NCBI RefSeq assembly: GCF_000163055.2
Contig: NC_022111.1
Coordinates: 372,001 to 436,000 of the forward strand
Length of the DNA: 64,000 bases
DNA from: Prevotella sp. oral taxon 299 str. F0039
Lineage (GTDB): Bacteria; Bacteroidota; Bacteroidia; Bacteroidales; Bacteroidaceae
Direction: 5' to 3'
The notes beneath the pieces are model-generated. The model had not been told where the DNA came from. It made no database searches and worked only from the letters and a program-made list of their open reading frames with translations. Below, one piece after another: positions 27,103 to 35,652 of this stretch (within the stretch, counting starts at the first letter, position 1; each line of letters starts with the position of its first letter). Made by a program: the position numbers and the translations under genes.

Positions 27103-28716
27103 ATGAATAAATATTTTAAACATATAATTCCATCGGCAATATTCTTATTCTCGACAGGAATATTAGCCTCTTGTGTTGGCGATTTAGATGTTACTCCTAT
27201 CGATCCTAATATTCGTCCTACTGCAAATGGAGATGCTCTTTTTAATAAATGTTATGCAAATATTGCTGTTGCAGGTAATGGAGGAGCGACTGGAGATTGT
27301 GATATTGACGGATTAGATGGGGGTACCACTGGTTTTGTAAGACAAATGTGGAACTCAAATGAGCTAACAACCGACGAGGCAATATGTCACTGGGGTGATG
27401 CAGGTATTGAACAATTTGATTATAATACATACGATGCAAGTCATCCAATGTTAAATGGTTACTTTGCACGTCTAACAACTGGTATTACATATTGTAATGA
27501 TTATTTAAAGAATATCAACGAGGATGCAACGAAAACAGCAGAAATTCGCTTTGTACGTGCATTAGAATATTACTTATTGATGGATGCTTTCGGAAATGTT
27601 CCTTTTGCAGAAACTCTTTCTGAACCAACAATGAAGACACGTCCTGAGATGTATGAATGGCTTGTTAAGGAGCTTACAGAAATTGAACCTAATCTTTCTG
27701 AGGCTCAACCTAAAAAGTCTTCAGATGCTAATTATGGTCGTGTAGACAAAGCTTCAGCATGGATGTTGTTGGCACGTCTTTACTTAAATGCTCAAGTTTA
27801 TACCGGAACTCCTCAATGGGCGAAAGCTGCTGAGTATGCTAAGAAGATTATGGACTCTGCTTATAAGCTTAACACAAAGAAAGTTAATGGTTGGAGTGCT
27901 TATCAAATGCTATTCATGGGCGACAATGGTGAAACCGATGCAGCTTATGAGGCTATCTTCCCAATCCTTCAAGATGGATTAAAAACAACCTCATGGGGTA
28001 CAACTACCTTCTTAACAGCTTCTACTTTTGATGGAAATATGCATGCAAGCATACACGACAAGAGTGTTGTAAACGGATTAAGTGGACAAACTTGGGGTGG
28101 AAATCGTTGTCGTCCTGATTTATTAAAACGTTTCTTCCCTAATAAAGAGGTTCCTAATGTTTCAAGTATAGAAATGCCTACTAAAGATTATGCTCATGAT
28201 GATAGAGCCATTTTCGATGGAAAGGATAGAAAGCTTGATAATGGTAAAGGTGCAATAGGTAAATTTACAGATGGTTTTGCCACAGCTAAATTCATTAACA
28301 TCAAAACAGATGGTTCTGCAGGACATTCACTTACATTCTCTGATGCAGATTTCTTCTTCTTTAGAAAAGCAGAAGCTTATCTAATATATGCAGAAGCAAC
28401 AGCTCGTGCAAATGGAAATCACCTAACACCAGAAGGTATTGCAGCCGTTAAAACATTACGTGAACGTGCTAATGCTGAACCAAAAACAAACTTTACTCTT
28501 TCTGAATTATGTGATGAATGGAGTCGTGAGTTTTACTTTGAAGGTATTCGTAGGCCTACTTTAATTCGTTTCGGATTCTTCGGAGGCGACAATAACTATA
28601 ACTGGACTTATAAAGGTGGTGTTAAAGAAGGTCGTAGTTTCTCTGCAAGCAAGAATATCTTTGCTATTCCTTCTAATTATGTTAAGGATGCTATTAAACA
28701 AAACCCTAATTATTAA
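27103..28716 (+). CDS. susD: SusD-like glycan-binding lipoprotein
   Basis: Protein of 537 residues, 17 bases after susC. The signal peptide ends in LASC with Cys at about residue 24. TPR-like helices common to SusD/RagB proteins are visible (AEIRFVRALEYYLLMDAFGNVPFAE, KASAWMLLARLYLNAQVYTG), and the C-terminal part has the family-typical FFRKAEAYLIYAEATARANG and LSELCDEWSREFYFEGIRRPTLIRFG segments. It forms the surface lid of the SusC transporter and binds the oligosaccharide. Length and position are normal. Confidence 0.93.
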   Translation: MNKYFKHIIPSAIFLFSTGILASCVGDLDVTPIDPNIRPTANGDALFNKCYANIAVAGNGGATGDCDIDGLDGGTTGFVRQMWNSNELTTDEAICHWGDAGIEQFDYNTYDASHPMLNGYFARLTTGITYCNDYLKNINEDATKTAEIRFVRALEYYLLMDAFGNVPFAETLSEPTMKTRPEMYEWLVKELTEIEPNLSEAQPKKSSDANYGRVDKASAWMLLARLYLNAQVYTGTPQWAKAAEYAKKIMDSAYKLNTKKVNGWSAYQMLFMGDNGETDAAYEAIFPILQDGLKTTSWGTTTFLTASTFDGNMHASIHDKSVVNGLSGQTWGGNRCRPDLLKRFFPNKEVPNVSSIEMPTKDYAHDDRAIFDGKDRKLDNGKGAIGKFTDGFATAKFINIKTDGSAGHSLTFSDADFFFFRKAEAYLIYAEATARANGNHLTPEGIAAVKTLRERANAEPKTNFTLSELCDEWSREFYFEGIRRPTLIRFGFFGGDNNYNWTYKGGVKEGRSFSASKNIFAIPSNYVKDAIKQNPNY

Positions 28717-28748
28717 GCATCATAATGAAAGATTAAAACTATAGAACA

Positions 28749-29957
28749 ATGAAAAATATTATTAGATATTATGCAATATTGTTGTGTGGATTGTTAGCTT
28801 TTGCATCATGTAGCGATGATCGCGACTCTAATCCTAAGCTTCAATCTCCTACAACATTTACATTAAATGCGCCTATTTATGGTTCTTCAGCTATAAATTT
28901 AGCAACATCAACAGCTCTAAACTTTGCATGGTCACAACCGGAATATGGTTTTCCTGCAATTGTAGACTATCAGATAGAACTTTCATTGAATGACTCTTGG
29001 AGAGTTTCTACTAAAGAGGCGTGGGCAGATAAAACAGGAAAAACAGTTGCAGATTACGCTACACTTGACGATACTTACAATATTTGTAATGCGCAAGTTG
29101 GCGTTGCAAAGATTGCAAGAAGTCTTGAAATGATAGCAAAATGGGAAGATGGAAAAGTTCCACCTACCCAGAAAGTTTATGCACGTTGTAAAGCTACTTA
29201 TGCAGGACAAACTATTTATTCTAATTCTGTAGAATTCATGGTTGTTCCTTACTATGTAGAGGTAAAAGAACATGAACCTGTTTTATGGTACCTTACTGGT
29301 AGTTGTTTTGGTAACGGAGCATGGGGAAATGGCGAAGATCAATTAGGTGTTTCTATGGTTCCTATGTATCCTATTGCAGGACAAGAATATGATATAAACA
29401 CAGGAACAGGTGTTATTGGCTACATTGGATACTTCCCTGAAAAAGCAATATTTAAGATTATTGAAAAATTAGGTAACTGGGATTTTGGTATTTGTGGTAA
29501 TGGTGGGCCTTTAACAACAACCTATCGTGCTGGAGGAAATGACCCAGGAAACATACAGATAGATGAAGCTGGATATTATGAGATTAGACTAAACACTAAA
29601 ACTCATGAGTGTAAAATTGAAAAAACTACCCCAGCTTCTTCTATAGAGTTTACAAAAATGTCTCTACCTATTAAGTCTGGAGCAGACAATAATTGGGACG
29701 CTACACAAAACGAGATGAGGAAATTCTCGACAACTGCTAATACTAAAAACCATGATTGGGTATTAGATGTGAATGTAACTGCAGGTCAAGAACTTCAGTT
29801 TGTAGCTAATGGTGCATTAACTGATACATGGAGTGCAAGCAATTTCCCATTCGGAACAGCAGTAAAAGGCAATAAAGTAGCCATTTCTGTTAATGAATCA
29901 GGAAAATACAAAGTGTTCTTTAACGACATCACTGGACAATATTATTTCTTAAAATAA
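28749..29957 (+). CDS. susE: SusE-like outer membrane lipoprotein
   Basis: Protein of 402 residues. Lipobox LAFASC with Cys at about 20, followed by SusE-type N-terminal immunoglobulin-like domain (residues about 30-165: LNFAWSQPEYGFPAIVDYQIEL). Two further beta-sandwich modules of the SusE/SusF starch-binding kind follow (ALWYLTG-type WYLTGSCFGNGAWGN, then MSLPIKSGADNNWDATQNEM). Such proteins sit on the cell surface and hold starch or maltodextrin for the SusCD complex. It starts 32 bases after susD. A strong hairpin follows, separating it from the next gene. Confidence 0.85.
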   Translation: MKNIIRYYAILLCGLLAFASCSDDRDSNPKLQSPTTFTLNAPIYGSSAINLATSTALNFAWSQPEYGFPAIVDYQIELSLNDSWRVSTKEAWADKTGKTVADYATLDDTYNICNAQVGVAKIARSLEMIAKWEDGKVPPTQKVYARCKATYAGQTIYSNSVEFMVVPYYVEVKEHEPVLWYLTGSCFGNGAWGNGEDQLGVSMVPMYPIAGQEYDINTGTGVIGYIGYFPEKAIFKIIEKLGNWDFGICGNGGPLTTTYRAGGNDPGNIQIDEAGYYEIRLNTKTHECKIEKTTPASSIEFTKMSLPIKSGADNNWDATQNEMRKFSTTANTKNHDWVLDVNVTAGQELQFVANGALTDTWSASNFPFGTAVKGNKVAISVNESGKYKVFFNDITGQYYFLK

Positions 29958-29968
29958 TTGTATAAAAC

Positions 29969-30003
29969 GTCGGAGGAAGCGTTTTTAGATGTCTTCCTCC
30001 GAC
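29969..30003 (+). promoter_or_regulatory. Intercistronic hairpin in the sus operon
   Basis: A perfect 11-bp GC-containing stem (29969-29979 with 29993-30003, loop 13) fills most of the gap between susE and the next gene. There is no U-tract after it, so it is more likely an mRNA-stabilising or processing element than a simple terminator. Confidence 0.6.
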
Positions 30004-30019
30004 CTAATATAATAGAAAC

Positions 30020-31075
30020 ATGAAAAAAGTATATATGATAATGGGAGTTGCAACAGCCATGTTTGCTGCTTGTTCTGAAGATTATACGAATTGGACTGCA
30101 CCACAATCCAATCCACAAACTCCTGAAAAAACGATTTCATTTACAGCAACACCTTTGCCTGCTGTCGACTATAATACCATTAAGGGTGACTCTCTTCAGT
30201 TGTTTACATCTTCTGTACTTACCGAAGCAACACTTGTAAGTCAAAAGTTCTCTACTGTTGTTTTCAATGAAAATAAAACAAGACAAAAAGTTCTTAAAAC
30301 AACAAAAGAGGGTAAAATAGCTGCTGCCGACTTAGAGAATGCGGTTAAAAATCTTTATGGAGAAGGAGATACCGAACGTGCTGTCTCTATTACTATCAAC
30401 GACACCATAAATGTTGAAACAGGTGAAAGCTTCTTAAAAACATTTGATTTTACTTGCAAAGTTAGCTTAACTAAGAAAAACTTCCCTGAATTCTTCTATG
30501 TTGTTAATCCAGAAAAGCCAACCGAAAAGGCTCAAGTTTTACGTGGTGAAAAATTCGATGGTACATTTATTGGTTATGTTTATTTAGATAAACAATTCAA
30601 GTTACGTCCTAATTCAGATAACGCAGAGAACGATTTAGAATGTACATCAGAAGGCAATGTAGAAGAAAAAGGACAAGGAGAAGCATGTATAGTGAGCACA
30701 CCAGCGTTCTATAAGATAGAAGTTAAATTAGAGCAAGGCGTTAAGAAAGGTACTTATACATTAACAAAAATAGATAATGTCTCTATAATTGGAGACGCTG
30801 TTGGTGGATGGGATAAAGATTTTATTGATTTAACCTACAATCCTACAACTGGTATTTGGGAAGCTGATAATGTAAATGTTATAAAAACAGGACCTTTAAA
30901 GTTCCGTGCTAATCATGGCTGGGCTTTGTCTTGGGGTGGTTACGAGAGTGAAACTGCATTCAAAGAACTGACAGCTAATGATGGTAAGAACTTAAATGTA
31001 GAGAAAGGAACTTATAAAGTAGAACTTACTCTTACTTTTGATGGTAAATCAAAGGTTGTTTTCACTAAAAAGTAA
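30020..31075 (+). CDS. SusE/SusF-like surface lipoprotein
   Basis: Protein of 351 residues. Lipobox FAAC with Cys at about 20 followed by SEDYTNWTAPQ, a common start of SusE/F-type proteins. The middle has Ig-like features, and the last 100 residues (VSIIGDAVGGWDKDFIDLTYNPTTG, LKFRANHGWALSWGG) match the starch-binding C-terminal module of SusE/SusF proteins with exposed Trp residues. Its gene is the last of the operon, after the hairpin at 29969 and before a terminator at 31129. It probably adds another glycan-binding site at the cell surface. Confidence 0.82.
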   Translation: MKKVYMIMGVATAMFAACSEDYTNWTAPQSNPQTPEKTISFTATPLPAVDYNTIKGDSLQLFTSSVLTEATLVSQKFSTVVFNENKTRQKVLKTTKEGKIAAADLENAVKNLYGEGDTERAVSITINDTINVETGESFLKTFDFTCKVSLTKKNFPEFFYVVNPEKPTEKAQVLRGEKFDGTFIGYVYLDKQFKLRPNSDNAENDLECTSEGNVEEKGQGEACIVSTPAFYKIEVKLEQGVKKGTYTLTKIDNVSIIGDAVGGWDKDFIDLTYNPTTGIWEADNVNVIKTGPLKFRANHGWALSWGGYESETAFKELTANDGKNLNVEKGTYKVELTLTFDGKSKVVFTKK

Positions 31076-31128
31076 TCATGCTTTGTAAGCTGATTGCTTA
31101 TTGAATATAATAAGCAACAAGAATATTT

Positions 31129-31185
31129 AAGAGAACAAAAGATAAGTTTATCTAAAATAAAACCTTTTGTTCTCTTATTTTTATT
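31129..31185 (+). terminator. Terminator of the sus operon
   Basis: A perfect 12-bp stem (31129-31140 with 31165-31176) followed by ATTTTTATT. Confidence 0.82.
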
Positions 31186-31288
31186 CTGTATTGATAACAT
31201 ATAGGCTTAGATCTTTTTTACGCACTACTATAGAAAAATAGATTGTTTTTTACAATATTATTTAATTTCTTGCGTTTCCTATAATAAA

Positions 31289-31296
31289 TAAATTTG
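31289..31296 (+). promoter_or_regulatory. -7 box before the sugar transferase gene
   Basis: TAAATTTG matches TAnnTTTG but ends only 4 bases before ATG 31301. If used, translation probably starts at ATG 31370, or the transcript is leaderless. Confidence 0.45.
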
Positions 31297-31300
31297 CATA

Positions 31301-31963
31301 ATGACAACAAAGATAATCGTAGATACCAAGCAAGAAATTAAAATAGAAAATAAATACATTTATGATGGAATGAATGGAATAGAGAGAAGTATAAAACGTT
31401 TTTTCGATTTTATAGCAGCAACTATATCCCTTATTCTTTTCTCTCCTCTCTTTATTATTTGCTACATATTGATAAAGAAAGAAGATGGTGGTAGTGTTAT
31501 TTTTAAGCAAGAACGCATCGGAAGATTTGGTCGGCCGTTCTGTATTTACAAGTTTAGAAGCATGAAAGAAGATGCAGAAAAGGATGGACCTGCATTATTT
31601 CAACACGAAAAAGATCATCGTTTAACCAAGATAGGTAAGTTTCTTAGAACGCATCACCTCGATGAATTACCCCAACTTTGGAATGTGTTTATAGGAGATA
31701 TGTCGTTTGTTGGACCACGACCAGAGCGTAAATTCTATATAGATCAAATCATTCAACACGACGAGCGATATACCTTTTTATACCAAATTCGCCCAGGTGT
31801 TACCTCCTATGCCACCTTATATAATGGTTATACCGATACTATGGAGAAAATGTTACGCCGTCTTGAGCTTGATCTTTACTATCTTAGAAAACGTTCTTGG
31901 TGGTTTGATATCAAAATACTAATCAACACTTTCCTCAATATTGCAATTGGAAAGAAATTCTAA
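31301..31963 (+). CDS. Polyprenyl-phosphate sugar-1-phosphate transferase
   Basis: Protein of up to 220 residues of the bacterial sugar transferase (PglC/WcaJ catalytic core) family. A single N-terminal membrane segment (about 36-57: DFIAATISLILFSPLF) is followed by the core: FKQERIGRFGRPFCIYKFRSM, DELPQLWNVFIGDMSFVGPRPE, and RPGVTSY. These enzymes attach the first sugar phosphate to undecaprenyl phosphate and so start a surface polysaccharide or glycan. The capsule-type operon at 39.9-49.5 kb has no such enzyme, so this gene may supply it, although it is 8 kb away. The start is uncertain: ATG 31301 follows a -7 box by 4 bases, and ATG 31370 gives a more typical short N-terminus. Confidence 0.88.
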   Translation: MTTKIIVDTKQEIKIENKYIYDGMNGIERSIKRFFDFIAATISLILFSPLFIICYILIKKEDGGSVIFKQERIGRFGRPFCIYKFRSMKEDAEKDGPALFQHEKDHRLTKIGKFLRTHHLDELPQLWNVFIGDMSFVGPRPERKFYIDQIIQHDERYTFLYQIRPGVTSYATLYNGYTDTMEKMLRRLELDLYYLRKRSWWFDIKILINTFLNIAIGKKF

Positions 31964-32002
31964 AGTAAAAAAATGTCATGCGTTCATAACATAAGGCGAT
32001 TA

Positions 32003-32084
32003 TAAAAGCATTGTTTTCGCCATGTTAAAACATTGATATTACACTCTAAAAGCATTGCTATTGAACCTCAATAGCAATGCTTTT
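32003..32084. repeat. 22-nt-period repeat array, copy 4 (4 units)
   Basis: Units at 32003-32018, 32025-32040, 32047-32062 and 32069-32084 with spacers GCCATG, ACACTC and GAACCT. Units 3 and 4 are reverse complements and form a 16-bp hairpin (32048-32084) followed by ATTTTTTATG, so this end of the array may also terminate the sugar transferase transcript. Confidence 0.88.
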
Positions 32085-32248
32085 ATTTTTTATGAGCTAT
32101 CCTTTTACAAAGAAAGCTAGTAAACTCCTGATCTCGAATGGGTTGCATGTTCACTAGCTTTATATTTTATTGCCAAATTAAAAGCTCTTCACAATAGTGG
32201 TAATAGCTTATTATCCTATAAAAATTATAGACTATTTCTTAATTAAAT

Positions 32249-32956
32249 TTATATCGTTTCATCTGCTACTTCAGTTGTTTCTTCATCTGTTTCAGATGCT
32301 TTTATTTCTTTAATTTGAGGTGTTTCTGTTGTGGTTGCTACTATTTCTTCAGTCTCAACTGCTTGTTGTGCAGCTATTACAGCTTTGTTATAAGCCTTCT
32401 TTATCGCATAAATTTTAATTGAATTGATAGTTTCAATCACTCCAAAAAGTAAGATTGCCCAACCCAAAATAAATAAGAAAGAGGCCCCCAAAAGAGTTGG
32501 TTTAACCAAAGCAACTAAGCCAATGAGCATTGTTATACAAGGAGTTATCCAAAAGAAAGGACCTATTTTTGCCAATTTTGATACTTGCGCTAAGTTGATA
32601 TATTGATTAATTGAGCCTATTATAAGTAGAAAAGCAAGCAAATAGCTTAACCATTGCTGAAAAGTTGCAGGCATAAGAGCCAACACTACACCAAGAATTG
32701 CACACGCAATGCCCACCAATGGAAGGGTAGGAGTAGTACCTGCAATCTGAACTCCATTATTATCTAACACTTGAACATCTGCAAAATTCTTTCTACTGCC
32801 ATAATAAACGGCACAGGAAATAACACCTGATAGAAAGAATAATACCCCGATAACAATCACTAACCACTTCTGTGCTTCATCTCTATACATAATAGTTAAA
32901 GCACCAACTATCAGTGCACACAATGCACGAAAAAAAGAACTCTGTAATACTTTCAT
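32249..32956 (-). CDS. DUF308/HdeD-like membrane protein
   Basis: Protein of 235 residues from ATG 32956. Six hydrophobic segments occur in the first 175 residues, followed by an acidic C-terminal tail rich in Glu and Thr (EIVATTTETPQIKEIKASE). The arrangement fits the DUF308 (HdeD-like) family of inner membrane proteins of unclear function, some linked to acid stress. The reading frame is open for another 45 codons upstream, but the -7 box at 32972-32979 lies within that extension, so the shorter start is preferred. The tail is longer and more charged than usual for the family. Confidence 0.75.
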   Translation of the reverse strand: MKVLQSSFFRALCALIVGALTIMYRDEAQKWLVIVIGVLFFLSGVISCAVYYGSRKNFADVQVLDNNGVQIAGTTPTLPLVGIACAILGVVLALMPATFQQWLSYLLAFLLIIGSINQYINLAQVSKLAKIGPFFWITPCITMLIGLVALVKPTLLGASFLFILGWAILLFGVIETINSIKIYAIKKAYNKAVIAAQQAVETEEIVATTTETPQIKEIKASETDEETTEVADETI

Positions 32957-32971
32957 AATAATTGATTTGTG

Positions 32972-32979
32972 CAAAAATA
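32972..32979 (-). promoter_or_regulatory. -7 promoter box for the DUF308 gene
   Basis: The minus strand reads TATTTTTG. Its position supports ATG 32956 as the start. Confidence 0.5.
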
Positions 32980-33038
32980 CAAATTGTTTTGCAAAAGCTA
33001 TTCTTTTGTAATAAAAAAAGCTATAAAAAACAGTATGT

Positions 33039-33072
33039 TTTGTATACATAAAAAATATTATATATAGTTTTG
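33039..33072 (+). promoter_or_regulatory. Promoter of the toxin-antitoxin pair
   Basis: TTTG at 33039-33042, a 22-base gap and TAGTTTTG at 33065-33072. The gap is one base over the usual 19-21. It lies 40 bases before the antitoxin ATG. Confidence 0.6.
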
Positions 33073-33112
33073 CAAAAACTAATAGTATCAATATTTTACA
33101 TCAATAAGCATT

Positions 33113-33411
33113 ATGTCAACTACAATTAATCTAAAAAGAAAGAATATAGATTTGCCTGCAGACACCCTAAAAAAATGTCTTTTATGGCTGTTTTGCAAGG
33201 AAAAAGTCTTAAAGCATATATAGAGCAGATTCTTATAGCAAAGGCAAGTAGTATTAATATCAAAGTAAATGAGAATCCATTCCCAAGCAATGATGAGTGG
33301 TTTAACAACCCCAATAATATTGAAGAGATACAAGAAAGTATTGCACAGCAACTTTCTGGAGAAACAAAAGCTTATAGTATAGAAAATATTAAAAAAGCTT
33401 TAGATGTATGA
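33113..33411 (+). pseudogene. Antitoxin of a TA pair, -1 frameshift
   Basis: From ATG 33113 the frame reads MSTTINLKRKNIDLPADTLKK and then meets a run of seven A (33169-33175). In frame it would end at 33223 after a nonsense tail. Shifting by -1 at the A run joins it to the frame of 33175-33411 (MSFMAVLQGKSLKAYIEQIL and so on), giving a normal antitoxin of about 100 residues, as found in Bacteroidetes before YoeB-type toxins. The run forms the heptamer A-AAA-AAA in the correct phase, a known slippery site, so either a lost A or ribosomal or polymerase slippage could explain it. The restored frame ends with ATGA overlapping the toxin start. Confidence 0.75.
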
Positions 33412-33673
33412 TCTACAAATTATTACTAACCAAGAAAGCTGAAGAACACCTTAAAGAATGGAAAAATCGGGGCAAAAGAAAACCCTACTTAAAATTATTT
33501 CATTGTTTGAAGAACTTCAACTTCATCCTACTTTGGGTACAGGACAAGTGGAACAGCTTAAAGGAAACTTATCAGGTTATTGGAGTAGACGCATAGATAA
33601 GGGTTCAAGAATGGTGTATTTTATTGAAGAAGACAAAGTGATTGTCACAATAATATCATTGAAAGGACACTAA
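33408..33673 (+). pseudogene. YoeB/Txe-type toxin, frameshifted
   Basis: The frame opens as MIYKLLLTKKAEEHLKEWK at 33408, then breaks at a run of five A (33462-33466). The following part continues in the other frame (SGQKKTLLKIISLFEEL, WSRRIDKGSRMVYFIEE, VIVTIISLKGH). Adding one A restores an 88-residue protein of the Txe/YoeB mRNA-cutting toxin family, with the family-typical Arg residues in SRRIDKGSRMVY and a final His. The usual aromatic residue after that His is missing. Unlike the antitoxin break, this site is not a classical slippery heptamer. It is most simply a dead toxin gene or a sequencing error in a homopolymer. Confidence 0.75.
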
Positions 33674-33816
33674 TAATCATTAAAACTATTTTATTCTTGT
33701 TTTACTCTTAAAATAAAAAAGGGCAGAAATAGTCTATTTTTGAAATAAAATCACGATATTTGCACAACTTTTTAGGGATAAGATTATTTACAATAAAACA
33801 AAGATAAACATTATTT

Positions 33817-34860
33817 ATGAAGTATTTTTTCTTTGCGGTTATAGGGGTTCTTTTAACCTTTCTACCCGCTAGTGCACAAAAAAAATATTCTGTTTACGGA
33901 GTAGGTTTCTACAATCAAGAAAACTTATTCGACACATGTCATGACGAAGGAAAGCGTGATTACGATTTTCTTCCAACTGGTTCGTATAAATGGAATGCCA
34001 TGAAATACAACCATAAGCTCAACAATATGTCACGAGCTTTGGCAGATATGGGTACAGATGTGCTCCCCAATATAGGCTGCGCAATCATTGGTTTGGCTGA
34101 AGTTGAGAACTCAAAAGCCTTAGACGACCTTGTTGCACAACCCGCTTTAAGTGCTCGTAACTATCAATATGTGCATATAGAAGGTCCTGACCGCCGTGGA
34201 ATTGATTGTGCGTTATTATACAATCCCTCTTTATTTAGTGTAAAGAATACCCGTCTTGTACCCTATGTTCAAAAGCTAAAGAAAGATAGTGCATTCTATA
34301 CTCGAGGCTTTTTAACTGTTAGTGGAAGCCTTGCAGATGAACATATAGCCGTTATTGTATGTCACTTACCTAGTCGTTTTAGTGAATCTTTTTACAGAGA
34401 GCTAGGTGCAGAGCAAGTAAAAGCAATTAAAGACTCTCTTTTAAACGATGATCCTAACTGCAAAGTGTTTGTTATGGGCGACATGAACGACGACCCTATC
34501 GACAAGAGTATGGCAGGTATTTTAAGAGGAAAAGGCAACATTAAAGATGTAAACCAAGGCGATATGTATAATCCATGGTATAATATTTTAGTTAAAGAAG
34601 GCGTTGGAACGCTTCTATATCAAGGCTCTTGGAATCTTTTCGACCAAATACTTGTAACACCAAACCTATTGAATAAAGATGATAAGAAAGACTTTTCATC
34701 TTTGAAATTCTGGAAAAATCAAATCTTTAAACGTGATTATTTGTTCCAAACAGAAGGCAAATATAAAGGTTCTCCTAAGCGAACTACAGCAGGAGGAGTG
34801 TGGTTAGATGGTTATAGTGACCACCTTCCTGTAGTTGTTTATTTAGTAAAAGAACAATAG
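33817..34860 (+). CDS. Secreted endonuclease/exonuclease/phosphatase protein
   Basis: Protein of 347 residues with a signal peptide ending ASAQ at about residue 21 and no lipobox, so periplasmic or secreted. The EEP fold is shown by QENLFDT near the start, GLAEVEN (metal-binding Glu), the central VCHLPSRF, GDMNDDP and the C-terminal YSDHLPVVV. Members of this superfamily cut DNA or hydrolyse phosphodiesters of inositol phosphates or lipids; the secreted Bacteroidetes type is usually annotated only as nuclease/phosphatase. It stands alone, ends at a hairpin terminator, and starts 144 bases after the broken toxin gene. Confidence 0.88.
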   Translation: MKYFFFAVIGVLLTFLPASAQKKYSVYGVGFYNQENLFDTCHDEGKRDYDFLPTGSYKWNAMKYNHKLNNMSRALADMGTDVLPNIGCAIIGLAEVENSKALDDLVAQPALSARNYQYVHIEGPDRRGIDCALLYNPSLFSVKNTRLVPYVQKLKKDSAFYTRGFLTVSGSLADEHIAVIVCHLPSRFSESFYRELGAEQVKAIKDSLLNDDPNCKVFVMGDMNDDPIDKSMAGILRGKGNIKDVNQGDMYNPWYNILVKEGVGTLLYQGSWNLFDQILVTPNLLNKDDKKDFSSLKFWKNQIFKRDYLFQTEGKYKGSPKRTTAGGVWLDGYSDHLPVVVYLVKEQ

Positions 34861-34869
34861 TTAGATATC

Positions 34870-34912
34870 AACTCTCCCGTTTCCTATATGTAAGAGATGG
34901 GAGAGTTCTTTA
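34870..34912 (+). terminator. Terminator after the EEP gene
   Basis: A perfect 9-bp stem (34870-34878 with 34899-34907) followed by CTTTATT. It covers an in-frame ATG at 34897 of the next gene, which argues against that start. Confidence 0.7.
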
Positions 34913-34944
34913 TTATCACCACCCAACTCTTTGTTTCTTTCTTT

Positions 34945-35607
34945 ATGACAGCACAAAAAAAAGAAAAGAATATCAATTCTAACAAACCCCAAAGAAACAG
35001 TAGTTCGACCCCAATGACAGGCGAAATAGAACGTCATCCCTTTGAACCTTTCTTGCCAAAGAACGCTAAATTGTTGATGTTAGGTAGTTTTCCACCTGCC
35101 GAACACAGATGGACTATGCCCTTTTATTATCCTAATTACATCAATGATATGTGGCGAATTGTGGGCTTTATCTTCTTTAACGACAAAGAACACTTTGTTT
35201 TTCACGAGCAAAAAAGCTTTTATGTAGACAAGCTTATATCGTTTCTAACCGACAAAGGAATAGCATTATTCGACACTGCAACAGCGATAATAAGAACCAA
35301 AGGCACAGCTGCCGACAAAGATTTAGAGGTGGTTGAAACAACAGATGTTGCAGCATTACTCGATAAGATACCACAATGCACCGCCATTGTAACCACTGGT
35401 GAGAAGGCAACAGAAGTGCTGATGCAACAGTTTGGCATTAAAGAAAAGCCCAAAGTGGGTTGCTTTGTGACTTTTACTTTTAATAACAAAGAGATGAAAC
35501 TCTATCGAATGCCAAGTAGTTCGAGGGCATATCCCATGAAGATAGAACGCAAAGCAGAGTTCTACAAACAGATGTTTAACGATGTTTTTGAATGCGACAA
35601 TCAATAA
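34945..35607 (+). CDS. Uracil-DNA glycosylase family protein
   Basis: Protein of about 220 residues of the uracil-DNA glycosylase-like superfamily. The block LLMLGSFPPAEHRW resembles motif A (GxxPx) and KLYRMPSSSRAYPM resembles the C-terminal motif with PSxS. This branch is common in Bacteroidetes, and the activity of its members is not well established; removal of damaged or mismatched bases is the family expectation. Three starts are possible: 34897 lies in the preceding terminator stem, 34945 gives a 23-residue Lys/Asn/Ser-rich extension, and 35014 begins exactly where the conserved part starts. The middle one is used here, with low certainty about the start. Confidence 0.75.
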   Translation: MTAQKKEKNINSNKPQRNSSSTPMTGEIERHPFEPFLPKNAKLLMLGSFPPAEHRWTMPFYYPNYINDMWRIVGFIFFNDKEHFVFHEQKSFYVDKLISFLTDKGIALFDTATAIIRTKGTAADKDLEVVETTDVAALLDKIPQCTAIVTTGEKATEVLMQQFGIKEKPKVGCFVTFTFNNKEMKLYRMPSSSRAYPMKIERKAEFYKQMFNDVFECDNQ

Positions 35608-35652
35608 AGAACATGATATAAAAATAGAATATAATCATAAAATACGAACGAT

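Noticed and set aside
33408..33596. A separate 62-residue protein from the first toxin frame
   Set aside because: After residue 19 the sequence loses all toxin similarity, and the other frame continues it, so it is a broken gene rather than a new protein.
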